Of a DNA stretch of 64,000 nucleotides, positions 37,078-48,548 are shown one piece after another. The notes under the pieces are model-generated. The model worked only from the letters and a program-made list of their open reading frames with translations, did no database searches and was not told the DNA's origin. The first letter of the stretch is position 1, and every line of letters begins with the position of its first letter. Origin of the DNA: Spisula solida (lineage: Eukaryota > Mollusca > Bivalvia > Venerida > Mactridae); contig OX365947.1 in NCBI GenBank assembly GCA_947247005.1, positions 33,560,760 through 33,624,759 on the forward strand, given 5' to 3'. Made by a program: the position numbers and the translations under genes.

Positions 37078-40000
37078 TCATTGATCGGGCGAGACCAAGA
37101 ATCCATTAAACGTGGAATACGAGCTATTGTCTAACTTGCTGATATTATCACATTCTCCTACACCCACGGTATCATTTACACTAAGGTGATGCGTTAAAGA
37201 CGTGCCCAGTCCAAAACCATCACCATAATCACTTAAATCAGCGGCATATCGATATGTCCCCACTTTACTGATACCATTGATCAGGAGATGACAATGTATG
37301 GCAAACACAACATCACCGTACAGCTTGGCTACAGAGAATGAGAAATGATATATTCCTGGTACACTGCATGTAAAGTTCCCTGAAGAAGGGTCGTAGGCGT
37401 TTCCTAAGTTCTGTAGAACGTTCGGGAAAGATACTGGTCCAGAATTCCCCGACACTGCAACAACACCAGTAGCCGAGAACGCTACTTGATTGTCTGAAAA
37501 CATAAGATGTATATTCTAATTTCAACAAATTTTCAACAACAACAAATATTTAAATACATGTGTATGAAAAATGATCGTGGTGACGAAACGTTGTTTGGAG
37601 TCTCCAGTGCTTTGTTTATTTAAAGCACATTGCAATTTTGCTCTATTAACATCTTGATAAAGATAAAACGAGACAGTGATTTAATGCAAACGAAGTCATT
37701 TAACGTAACGGTTGTAATCCTCCAGATTCAACAACATTCGGGAGTCACAGAGTCAGGCTACGGTTGAAAGGTTGTTGTTTAAGAAGGGGATGCTTTGGAG
37801 GGGATATTACGCACACATTTCATGTCATTTGTGAACTTACAAAATGAACAGAACAACAGTGCTCCGATTTACCTGAGCAAGGTTTCAGCTTACATACATC
37901 GTACTCGCTTGTATCACCAAAACACAGATTGTTAGTATCTTGACATTCTCGGTAACGTCGTGTAAGTCCTACATTACACGTAGCAGAACATTTACTCCAG
38001 TCTGACCAATCACTCCAGTCGTTAACAGCTGAAACAACCAACGATGATGTCATTTAATTTGAACACAATGATAATTTCCATCACACGTTCACTAACCCAA
38101 TGTTGGATTACGACTCCCCAGTCCCATACAAACGCGGATTGATACGACAGTCCTGGAATGACTAGGATCTGTTCTGTTTGTGCTTTTTAGAACGTCGACG
38201 GTCATCTTAACGATCACCATGCCGCTGGTTACACGACAGGCACACGGACGAACCAGTACAAACATGGTAGCATCACACAATCAACAAGTTGCCGACACGG
38301 AGGACCAAGGCCAGCCTGGACAACGGACTGACACGGACCGACAAGACGGACGCACGGACAGTCTCGGATAAACACGGAACAACACGGAGTCTCAACAGAA
38401 ATGTATCAGACTGGTTTCGTGTAACCGTCGTGATTGCGTGGTGACAACAGAACCTCTGCCGTCATGATCCTTGGATTGGTCCGGGATCTGCAATTTGTTC
38501 ACCCAATTTTAATTGAATGTGTCAATGATGCACCCGCCCAAGCAAGGCATAAATACGGATGTCCTTTGACAATCGAGGTACACCCTACACAGCAGCTACA
38601 CGTGCTTGCCTGGATGTTGTCATCTACCCGGACAATCACGGACGAATACCCGGCACGGCAGTTTTGAATATCTCCAATGTGGCACCAAAGACATTCCAGG
38701 ACGTTCCTGGACCAACAACAATGGTCGCCAATGAGCACAGTTCACACGGCGGATCGAACTGGTGTGTTCCGTGTTGATCAGGAGTCTAGAATGTATATGA
38801 GAGTGGGGCTAAAGGATTGCTATTAGGCGATACTGAACCTAGAGACACCCTTTCATTCATTATTAAATTACATCGTGTCTATACTACAAAGCAATTTATC
38901 AAGATAACCTAGCAGTTATAGTACATTACACACAATCTAAAATAAGAACAAAAATATTACAATGTTTGTTTTGTCTGTCTATAACTGTATTCTTCTCATT
39001 TGTCAACTCTGATATTGAAGGGTATTGACAAGGAAATCACAAATAACTTATTGATCCAAACCAATATTCAACTTCTATATTGTATAAAACAGATACAATC
39101 TTCATGCTCGGTTGGTTCAGTTGGCCATTGTGCCTTGTATGTTTTTAATGTTTTCTGAGCTCGCCTGGTTAAGTTGAGTGCTGCCTTCCCTGTCTGACTT
39201 AATATCATGTCATTATACTAACGTTCGTAGTTACTTGTTATTTCATTGGTCTTGTAGAACTGGTTTATAAAACAATATCAAGTGGTTTATTGGTTGGTTC
39301 TGAACGGAATATTTAAATTGACCAATGTAGAGACTGAAAAAGTATTGAACTTACCTGCAAGAACGTGCTGACTGTTCCATAGTATTAATGGTACACACAC
39401 TAAAATTAACAAAACTGTAGTATTATGATTTTACAGTAAACACGAGAATACGAGAATAAACGAACTTGTAAATAATTCTTCATTAATAGATTGAGGTGCA
39501 TATAAGCCACACAGAAGCTCTAGATTCCACTCCCCTGTCTCCTCTCGTTAGGTTGCTACATTCATTGTGAAGAGATAGTTACTAGAAGTACATGATGGTA
39601 ATAAAGCCAAGTGTATGGTGGTAATAAAGTCGACTGTATGGTGGTAATAAAGTCGAGTGCATGGTGGAAATAAAGACGAGTACATGGTGGTAATAAAGCC
39701 GAGTGCATGTTGGTAATAAAGCCGAGTGCATGGTGGTAATAAAGCCGAGTGCATGGTGGTAATAAAGTCGAGTGCATGGTGGTAATTAAGCCGAGTGCAT
39801 GTTGGTAATAAAGCGGAGTGCATGGTGGCAATAAAGCCGAGTGCATGGTGGAAATAAAGCCGAGTACATGGTCGTAATAAAGCCGAGTGCATGATGGTTA
39901 TAAAGTCGAGTGCATGGTGGTAATAAAGCCGAGTGCATGGTGGTAATAAAGCCGAGTGTATGGTGGTAATAAGGCCGAGTGCATGGTGGAAATAAAGTCG

Positions 40001-41141
40001 AGTGCATGGTGGTAATAAAGCCGAGTGCATGGTGGTAATAAAGCCGAGTGCATGGTGGTAATAAAGCCGAGTGCATGGTGGTAATAAAGCCGAGTGCATG
40101 GTGGTAATAAAGCTGAGTGCATGGTGGAAATAAAGTCGAGTGCATGCTGGTACTAAAGCCGAGTAAATGTTGGTAATAAAGCTGAGTGCATGGTGGTAAT
40201 AAAGCCGAGTGCATGGTGGAATTAAAGCCGAGTGCATGGTGGTAATAAAGCCGAGTGCATGGTGGTAATAAAGCCTAGTGCATGTTGGTAATAAAGTCGA
40301 GTGCACGGTGGTAATAAAGCCGAGTGCATGGTGGAATTAAAGCCGAGTGCATGGTGGTATTAAAGCCGAGTGCATGGTGGTAATAAAGCCTAGTGCATGT
40401 TGGTAATAAAGTCGAGTGCACGGTGGTAATAAAGCAGAGTACATGGTGGTAATAAAGCCGAGTGCATGGTGGTAATAAAACAGAGTACATGGTGGTAATA
40501 AAGCCGAGTGCAAGGTGGTAATAAAGCCGAGTGCATGTTGGTAATAAGGACGAGTGCATGGTGGTAATAAAGCCGAGTGCCTGGTGGTAATAAAGCCGAA
40601 TAAACTGGTATGATCAACTGTCTACTACATTGGATGGAGACAATGCCGTTAAACAAAAAATAATTTGCCTTTGTTTTAGTCACTGGTTATACAATGGCAA
40701 CAATGTATAATTCACTGGCTTAGAATTAGAAGGTCGAAAGTACAACATCAATATTTTGAGAAAACAGGAAAAAACTGTCTGAAAACTACTCTTTACTTAT
40801 GCAAAAACAATTAAGCTTTTTCAACTTCAGTTTGGTGTACATTCATGACCACTTCCGAAGTTCATTTACATATGTTCATTATAAGTACCTTGTGGTGCAG
40901 ATTTCAAATATGCATGGGTCTTAAAAGGTCGTAAGAATTTCTTACGACCTTCTAATTATAAGCCAGCAAATTATACACGTCTTAAGTTTTATACAAATGT
41001 TATACCAAACACTGGCACACGGTTTCATCGATCGTAACAACCAGTTTTCGTCTATTTACTGAAAAATATTTCATGTGATACATGACAGCAAAACTATTCA
41101 ATGAAATAATACTTACAAAATATTGTTTTTATCCCAAACAT
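37078..41141 (-). CDS. Secreted thrombospondin type 1 + C1q domain protein
   Basis: Four exons: 41141-41117, 39414-39355, 38028-37873, 37493-37078, all joined in phase 1 with GT..AG borders (exon 1 donor is a full GTAAGT). They encode 218 aa. Exons 1 and 2 together make a signal peptide, MFGIKTIFFLLILVCVPLIL..., ending HVLA. Exon 3 is one TSP type 1 repeat: WSDWSDWSKCSATC, then TRRYREC, with all six Cys present. Exon 4 is a C-terminal C1q domain starting NQVAFSATG and containing GNAYDPSSGNFTCSVPGIY and FNGFLVSPDQ-stop. N-glycosylation sequons occur at NFT, NDT, NIS and NSS. Expanded C1q families in bivalves are secreted lectin-like recognition proteins of innate immunity; a role in sugar or microbe binding is inferred. 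There is no collagen stalk, the TSP1 unit taking its place. Intron 1 contains the 23-bp minisatellite and a MITE copy. Confidence 0.88.
38092..38780. other. GC-richer unexplained stretch in intron 2 of the TSP1-C1q gene
   Basis: Composition rises to roughly half GC. It contains a 'CGGAC/ACGGAC' rich part (38290-38370) and short overlapping frames on both strands, none with a clear family or supported exon borders. It may be a decayed gene or mobile element. Confidence 0.3.
39107..39206 (+). repeat. Dispersed repeat copy
   Basis: GCTCGGTTGGTTCAGTTGG..CATTGTGCCTTGTATGTTTTTA..GAGTGCTGCCTTCCCTGTCTGACTTAATAT; matches about 59200-59320. Motif given with gaps. Confidence 0.6.
39591..40606 (-). repeat. 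23-bp minisatellite, about 44 copies
   Basis: Unit GTGCATGGTGGTAATAAAGC+CGA (23 bp). Because 23 is not a multiple of 3 and the complement lacks stops, all three minus frames stay open and give a 23-aa repeat (MHSALLPPCTRLYYHHALGF...). It lies wholly in intron 1 of the TSP1-C1q gene, so these frames are not genes. Confidence 0.95.
40716..40965. mobile_element. MITE copy 2 (tggcttagaa family)
   Basis: Termini TGGCTTAGAATTAGAAGGTC and GACCTTCTAATTATAAGCCA are near-perfect inverted repeats. The interior is homologous to 33411-33609, and an internal hairpin AAGGTCGTAAGAA/TTCTTACGACCTT lies at about 40925-40951. Confidence 0.8.
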
Positions 41142-43010
41142 CCTCAAAGAAGAGAAAGATATTTGTATCACTAAGAGTATGTGCTTGTTGGCTAGATAGT
41201 CTTATCAGTGGACTTTAACTTAAACATATCATGTAGTCGGTATGATTTTAATGTAACTAAGATCTTATATCAGTTAAACATGACATTATTGACATCTTCT
41301 TATTATTTTTTTTATTATGTTTGTTTCTTGTGTGATGTTACAAACGTCATGTTCAAACGTTACGTATTTTACTTGATCGTTACAAACACTTCAAAAATCC
41401 ATTATCTGTAAATTTTCTAAATACACTACCTACTGTCGGCCAGCTATGACTATGGTTTAGGAAAATAGTTTTTAGAGAAAATCAAATAACCAAAACGCCA
41501 CCGATATTCACAAAGATTGATATGCCTTATGTTTCACTCAGAATTTTGCACTAGAAGTTAGAACTTAACGATCGTGACTTTAATAGAGAGTCATAGTTTA
41601 ATGGGGTCACAGCACGGAATATTTATTATGACGGCTTGAGTCTTGTTTCATAAAAGGCAAACCTCGCACAATAGATTCCTACCAAATGTGTAAACTTCCA
41701 ATGTCGTGCACGAGGGTCACATGCACATCGGTTATTTGGGTGACATGTCGTTACTCATGTATGATTTTGTACATGAATACATATGTTCGGTCTATCAATC
41801 ATTATTGATGAACCACAATAATTCAGGCGTAACTGTACTTTTAATAATGATATAATCCACATTAAAGGGGTGTATTTTCACTATTCAGAATAGAAACACA
41901 TATTCGAAATTGTAACTTATATCGTCCTCCTTAACGCAGTTGGCTACTCAGTGCAGTTGGCTAAGTTACTGCTTACATATTTAATCAATATTTTTGCTTG
42001 GGTTCGAATCCCACCCATTTTGATTTTTTTAAATTTGGTTAAATAGAACATGTGCATTTATGTCTAATATACATTTTTAAAATATATATATTTCCTTTGT
42101 ATTTTGATACAATGAAAAAATATCAGCGAAATCAATGATGAAAATAATTTGTCATCCGAGCAATGTTAAGATGGGTGAAGCAACGTTAAATGTCGCATCA
42201 ACGCTAAATGTCGCACTTGACGTTATAAATGTCGCAATCCTCCCTGACGCTAACATAAATTTGAATATATCAGAAATTTCGAGTAGGGCAGTCAAGATAA
42301 ACCGGTTAATCGGATCCGATTCAATTTATGACTGAAATCGATTTTAGTTATCCAAAACCGGTAATCCATACAAATTAAGAGACAGTCTCTTAACTCATAA
42401 CTCATGTTATTACTTTACTATTTTGAAATTTTAATAAATCAAAATGATAGTTAACATGGTTATACGTGAATAAGTTTGCGACTCATCTGTTATGTGTGTT
42501 GAGTAAGTCTCCAACAACGGTCATTTCAGACCCGACTCCCACCGGGATTCCCACATCCGATCTTCCGCTCCTAATGCGTGCCTAATCGAGTCGAGTCTTA
42601 GTAGAATACAGAGCCTTTATTTATTAAACGCCTTATAGAAAACTTTAGAATTTTCTTCAAGTCGTCAAATTTCCTTAAAGATGCTGCCACACAGATTGGG
42701 CTAAATATTTGGTATATCGTGATTTTCCAACTTAACAAAGTATTGATGTAATAGAAAGCCACTGACAGTTGCTTTATGAAATATTTAGTGCAAAAAAACA
42801 ATTTTAACCACTCTCGATGTTGCCCACTGAGTATTTTTTTTTTAAAAAAGCGCTAAGTTTCCTTCCAACATGCTTTGTGAATTATGTAATTCACTCGTGA
42901 TCCATTTGTAACATTAACAAACTACACCGTAAACATCAGTGAGGTATTTTTTTCGATTCGTTTTCATCAAATGCGAACACATTTCTGGCAATTTAAGTAA
43001 TAGTAGTGTT
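41142..43010. other. Intergenic with one tRNA-like repeat
   Basis: Around 41935-42025 there is an A-box-like GCAGTTGGCTA (doubled) and a B-box GGGTTCGAATCCCA, as in tRNA-derived SINEs, but no cloverleaf. The rest has no supported exon. Confidence 0.4.
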
Positions 43011-43042
43011 AATTCTATAGGGTATGAATACCCTATAGAATT
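43011..43042. repeat. Near-perfect palindrome, 15-bp arms
   Basis: AATTCTATAGGGTAT, 2-nt spacer GA, then ATACCCTATAGAATT. Confidence 0.9.
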
Positions 43043-43208
43043 TTTGATGTACATATACTAGATAACTACAAAATGTCGAAGTTTCTCAAGTTATTTTAGA
43101 TGTCAGTATGGTTGTTTATGGGATATACAGGCAACTATACCAAAATTACGCGAATATTTGACATTTTTCATTTAGTTTTGCAATACACCAATATGTGAGG
43201 CAGTCCCT

Positions 43209-44111
43209 TTAAGGAGGTACGAGCTGCCTTGTGCGCATGCGCGAAATTTCAAAATCGTATTAGATAAGAACAAACATGAATTTTAGTTTCAATGATCGCA
43301 TATGCATGGTAATTAATGAAAATAAACATAATATTATCGCACAAATTAGATATTTTTAACTTTTTATTTTTTGCATGTATGAAACAGTGGGTGGGGAACG
43401 GCAAAATTGTGAATAATATTGGTTCACAATAAGTCCCTACAATTGTTCAAATGCACGTGCTTATATATAATATGTAGTGCATGGTTTAGTTATAAGAGGT
43501 AGCCACATTTTGAAATATTTTTAATAAAAATTTATTTCATTACAATATGCAAATTAGGTTAATTTTATGCAAATTTATTCACAATTAGTACTTTTTTATG
43601 CACAGCTCCCAAAAAAGGCTGGTGACCCCTATTTTTATTTGACCAAACTGGTGTTCTATGTGATACTAAACTTAGGGCCAATTCTAAATCATTTTCGATC
43701 GTTAGGTATTTTTTGACGTTCGTTTGAAATCGTTTGAAAATCACACTTTTTTGCAAGTGGGTGGGGTAACTATTTATCATGTTCAAATACTGAATTTGTT
43801 CACCAGGCAGCTGGACTTGTGACTAATGTCAATAGGAATGACCACTGAACACACAAAATATCATGCATTGCTTAAAAGTGGTTTCATTTAGTAATAATCT
43901 TAAAAAGAACATAATGGTGCCATAAATGCAGGAAATAGATAAAATGACCAAAATACACTGGTAGGTCATTAGAAAGCCATGTATATCGAAAACGAGCCTG
44001 GTGACATATCATTTTTATGATTTCAATGTTGTTCTAGAAGACTGTTCTGTCATTTTAAGACGTTTCAAGGAAAATTCGATCGTTAGATTAAAGGCGCGCG
44101 TACCTCCTTAA
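43209..44111. mobile_element. ~0.9-kb element flanked by TTAA
   Basis: TTAA|GGAGGTACG (43209-43221) and CGTACCTCC|TTAA (44099-44111). TTAA duplication is typical of piggyBac-type insertion. No transposase is readable; the interior has a NRF-1-like GCGCATGCGC near 43234. Confidence 0.6.
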
Positions 44112-44514
44112 GTGTATCAGCAAAATAATATAATCAATGTAGTGTTGATGTATTGTCAAGAGAGCTACTACAATCACTGTGAAGACACATAGGTTATTCT
44201 TCAATTTGCAGTGAATATGCATATCCCAAGTCAAAATATTTATGTTTTCCTAAGATGCATTATAAATACCATCGTTAGCTCTAGTTGTAAAATATCCCTT
44301 AAAGGGGATCAATACTATATTAGCTGTTCATTCACAAATCATGAATGAAAGGTGATATTTATGTATAGGTGTAATACTAGGTATATAGTTTGCGTCGTTT
44401 GCCCGGGGGCAAGAAACTCGATTAAGAAATTGTAAAATTCTGCACCTAAATAAAAAAATCACTAATATCTATCTCATGTTTTGGCCATTATACAAGAAAC
44501 ATTAAACAAGAGGG

Positions 44515-45262
44515 CCATAATGGCCCTGAATCGCTCACCTGAATCACCGTGCTCATGATATTTTTATATATGAAACTGTAGACTCTTAAAGAAGACAAGT
44601 GCCCTAAATTTGAGAAAGGACCTTATTAGGATGCTACAGACCAAATTTTATGAAGATCCGTCAAGCGGTTCAAGAGAAGAAGTCTTTTAAAAAAAATCTA
44701 TATATCTCTTATGTAAAATTAAGGGAGGCACGGGGTGGGGCCAATATTGACCCAGGGGTCATGATTTGACCAATCTCGGTAAAGGTCCACCAGACAATGC
44801 TACTAGCAAAATATCTAAGCTCTATGCCTTGTGGTTTCAGAGAAGAAGATTTTTTAAGTTTTTTTCTATATATCTCTTATACAAAATTAAGGGACCCCCG
44901 GGCGGGGCCAATATTGACCCGGGTGTCATGATTTGTGCAATCTTGGTAAAGGTCCACCACGCAATACGTCATGCTAAATATCTAAGCTCTATGCCTTGTG
45001 GTTTCTTAATTAGAAGAAGATTTTTAAAGGTTTTGTTACCTGGTTGCCATGGCAACCAGAGTTCTAGATGGATCAACTTTATTTGAGCAATTTTTAAATC
45101 CCCCTATGTCAGGAACATCCAGGCAAAATTTCATCAATATTGGTCAAACGGTTTCAGAGGAGATGTCATTTGAAAGTGTGGACTGACGGGCGGACGGACG
45201 ACAGACGGTGAGTGATCACAATAGCTCACATTGAGCCCTTCGTGCTGAGGTGAGCTAAAAAG
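44515..45262. mobile_element. Bivalve-type dispersed repeat ('gagggccataatggccctgaatcgctcacctg')
   Basis: Starts with the palindromic GGGCCATAATGGCCC then TCGCTCACCTGAA, and ends GTGAGTGATCACAATAGCTC ... GGTGAGCTAAAA. An internal ~190-bp segment (GGTCCACCA..CAAT..TATGCCTTGTGGTTTC) is duplicated near 44785 and 44949. It is a widespread class in bivalve genomes. Confidence 0.6.
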
Positions 45263-45479
45263 AGGATACATACTACATACTCCAGCTTTCCAGGGAATCA
45301 TAGTTGCATTACATGCATTAGATTTATTCAACAAGAAAAACGTTCAGATATCGTCACATATCGTAATATGCATGAAATAAAGTATGTTTCTAGTTACTAA
45401 GCAGTGGTGTACAATAGCTTATCATTACTTTCAAGAATCAAAGGGAAGCTACTCTTCCTATTGGGAGTTCAAACCCTAA

Positions 45480-46250
45480 TTTTCCAGAGATATTAATCCT
45501 GTTTTCAGGGTAAAATGCTCTAACCGACTTAATAAAAGTCAATCAGAGTTAGCTTCTAAGGTATCAAGGGAAGTAAATAGGTCGGACAGAGTTGCCTCCC
45601 CTGAATTCAAGGAAAGTAACTCTTACCATGTACAGAGCTCTCTCCCCTGATTTTCAGGGGAAGTCACTCTTACCGACAAAAAAAGTCGGACAGAGTTGCC
45701 TTCCCTGATTTCAAGGAAAGTAACTCTTGCCATGTGCAGAGTTCTCTCCCAAGAGTTTCAGGGGAAGTCACTCTAACCAACTTAAAATAGGTTGGACAGA
45801 GTTGTCTCCCCTGAATTCACGGGAAGTAACTCTTGCCCTGTGCAGAGTTCTCTCCCCTGATTTTCAGGGGAAGTCACTCTTACCGACTTAAAATAGGTCG
45901 GATAGAGTTGCCTCCCCTGAATTCAAGGGAAGTAACTCTTGTCCTGTGCGGAGTTCTCTCCCCTTATTTTCAGGGGAAGTAACTCTTAAAAGTTACGACT
46001 TAAAATAGGTCGACATAGTTGCCTCCCCTGAATTCAAGGGAAGTAACTCTTGCCCTGTGCAGAGTTTTCTCCCCTGATTTTCATGGGAAGTCACTCTTAC
46101 CGACTTATAATAGGTCGGACAGAGTTGCCTCCCCTTAATTCAAGTGAAGTCACCATTGCTCTGTGCAGAGTTATCGCCCCTGTTTATCTGGGGAAGTCAC
46201 TCTTTCCGACTTAAAACATGTCGGACAGAGTCGCCTCCCCTTAATTCCAA
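45480..46250 (+). repeat. 106-bp tandem array, about 7 copies
   Basis: Each unit holds two palindromic halves: GAGTTGCCTCCCCTGAATTC..GGGAAGTAACTC and AGTTCTCTCCCCTGATTTTC..GGGGAAGTCACTC, joined by 'ACCGACTTAAAATAGGTCGG'. Unit starts at about 45591, 45695, 45801, 45907, 46019, 46124 and 46230. Confidence 0.9.
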
Positions 46251-46635
46251 TTCTTATATATCCGTGTGTATTCCCATGACGTTAAGTACTATGACGTCAC
46301 GAAGTTACCATGGAAAACGCGTTTTAACGTTGTTCTGTGGAAGGAAAAGGAAATAATACATACAACGCTATAAAATTATTACACGACAGGTAATGATACA
46401 TACACTTAATCTAATATAGCGTGCTAATAAAGAGGGACATACGCCGTGTCTGGCATGTTTGTGCTTTTTACTGGGGGGATTACATACCAATTCTGAAGTC
46501 ACTACGTTTTTAACCATTAAATATCTCCGCAACCAATTCATCCGAGCAAGAAACGAGTGCCAGCTAATCTCAACAAATATCGTAATTTCAACCATTATTA
46601 AGAACAAGTGTTTATGACAATTGAATTATTTTTTA

Positions 46636-46890
46636 TTTGTTCACCAGGCAGCCGGAATTTTGCTAATGTCAATAGGAATGACCATTAAATACACAAAATA
46701 CATTTGAAGATCTTATTTTTTTTGCAAGCGTTATCATGTACAAAATTAATACTGAATTTGTTCAACAGGCAGCCGGAATTTTTGCTAATATAATGTCAAT
46801 AGGAATTACCATTGAATAAACAAAACACGCAATGTTTAAATGTGGTTTAATATAATAATACATGTAATCTTAAAATGAATATGTTGGTGT
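46636..46890 (+). repeat. Two copies of a segment also present at 43797
   Basis: 'TTGTTCACCAGGCAGC' or close, then 'TAATGTCAATAGGAATGACC', occurs at 43797, 46636 and 46760. The 43797 copy lies inside the TTAA-flanked element. Confidence 0.7.
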
Positions 46891-47208
46891 CATTAAATTG
46901 TGATTGTCATGTAAGCAATGATCCTTAATTTGAATAATCTTTAGTCTAATACTATTGTAGAAGTTCTATGTTATTAATATCAAGTGTTGTTACAATTGTT
47001 AATATCAAATTCACCATCATGTCCGTCTGTCACGTACGTAGCACGTTACCAACTGGCACCCATACGCACCCACACCCCCACACAAGTCAGTCAGCAGTAA
47101 ATTGTTACGGACTGGACTGGGTGAAGCCGTCATGATGCAGGCCCTGGTAAAAGAAAGCCACCAAATCGAAATGATCCGTGCCGTTTTCCGAACAAAAGTA
47201 GTTACGTT

Positions 47209-48440
47209 GTTAATGAAAGTGTAACAGAATAATGGAGACTTGTTGTTAATGAATGTGTAACAGAATAATGGAGACTTGTTGTTAATGAATGTGTAACAGA
47301 ATAATGGAGACTTGTTGTTAATGAATGTGTAACAGAATCATGGAGACTTATTGTTAATGAAAGTGTAACAAAATAATGGAGACTTATTGTTAATGAAAGT
47401 GTAACAGAATAATGGAGACTTGTTGTTAATGAATGTGTAGCAGAATAATCTAGACTTATTGTTAATGGAAGTGTAACAGAATAATGGAGACTTATTGTTA
47501 ATGAAAGTGTAACAAAATAATGGAGACTTGTTATTAATGAATGTGTAACATAATAATGAAGACTTATTGTTAATGAAAGTGTAACAGAATAATGGAGACT
47601 TATTGTTAATGAAAGTGTAACAAAATAATGGAGACTTTTTGTTAATGAAAATGTAACAGAATAATGGAGACGTATTGTTAATGAAAGTGTAACAGAATAA
47701 TGGAGACTTATTGTTAATGAAAGTGTAACAAAATAATGTAGACTTATTGTTAATGAAAGTGTAACAGAATAATGGAGACTTGTTATTAATGAATGCGTAA
47801 CATAATAATGAAGACTTATTGTTAATGAAAGTGTAACAGAATAATGGAGACTTATTGTTAATGAAAGTGTAACAAAATAATGTAGACTTATTGTTAATGA
47901 AAGTGTAACAGAATAATGGAGACTTGTTATTAATGAATGCGTAACATAATAATGAAGACTTATTGTTAATGAAAGTGTAACAGAATAATGGAGACTTATT
48001 GTTAATGAAAGTGTAACAAAATAATGGAGACTTTTTGTTAATGAAAATGTAACAGAATAATGGAGACGTATTGTTAATGAAAGTGTAACAGAATAATGGA
48101 GACTTATTGTTAATGAAAGTGTAACAAAATAATGTAGACTTATTGTTAATGAAAGTGTAACATAATAATGGAGACTTATTGTTAATGAATGTGTAACAGA
48201 ATAATGGAGACTTATTGTTAATGAATGTGTAACATAATAATGGAGACTTATTGTTAATGAATGTGTAACAGAATAATGGAGACTTATTGTTAATGAATGT
48301 GTAACAGAATAATGGGGACTTGTTATTAATGAATGTGTAACAGAATAATGGAGACTTATTGTTAATGAATGAGTAACAGAATAATGGAGACTTATTGTTA
48401 ATGAATGTGTAACAGAATAATGGAGTCTTATTGTTAATCG
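47209..48440 (-). repeat. 36-bp minisatellite, about 34 copies, with higher-order units
   Basis: Unit GTAACAGAATAATGGAGACT+TATTGTTAATGAAAGT (36 bp). Because 36 is a multiple of 3 and stops are absent, two minus frames stay open for ~390-450 codons, as 12-aa repeats (SLHYSVTLSLTI and INNKSPLFCYTF). Distinct variants recur in the same order in two or three blocks (around 47520, 47780 and 47925). Not protein-coding in my judgement. Confidence 0.95.
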
Positions 48441-48448
48441 GAATGTGT

Positions 48449-48510
48449 AACGCACGCTCGCTCGCTCGCTCGCTCGCTCGCTCGCACACACGCACGCACA
48501 CACGCACGCA
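48449..48510. repeat. Microsatellite (CTCG)n then (CACG/CACA)n
   Basis: About seven GCTC/CTCG repeats followed by CACACACGCACGCA repeats, directly after the 36-bp array. Confidence 0.9.
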
Positions 48511-48548
48511 ATGTTAGAAATTAACGTACGCACGTTAATTTCTAACAT
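48511..48548. repeat. Perfect hairpin, 17-bp arms, 4-nt loop
   Basis: ATGTTAGAAATTAACGT, loop ACGC, then its exact reverse complement. It ends the composite repeat tract. Confidence 0.95.

Noticed and set aside
39548..40683. Several overlapping long minus frames (up to 252 codons) of the type MHSALLPPCTRLYYHH
   Set aside because: They arise from a 23-bp minisatellite whose complement has no stop in any frame; it lies inside an intron.
47202..48548. Two long minus frames (389 and 448 codons) of 12-residue repeats
   Set aside because: Product of a 36-bp tandem repeat without stops; two frames are equally open, no start context or splice support.
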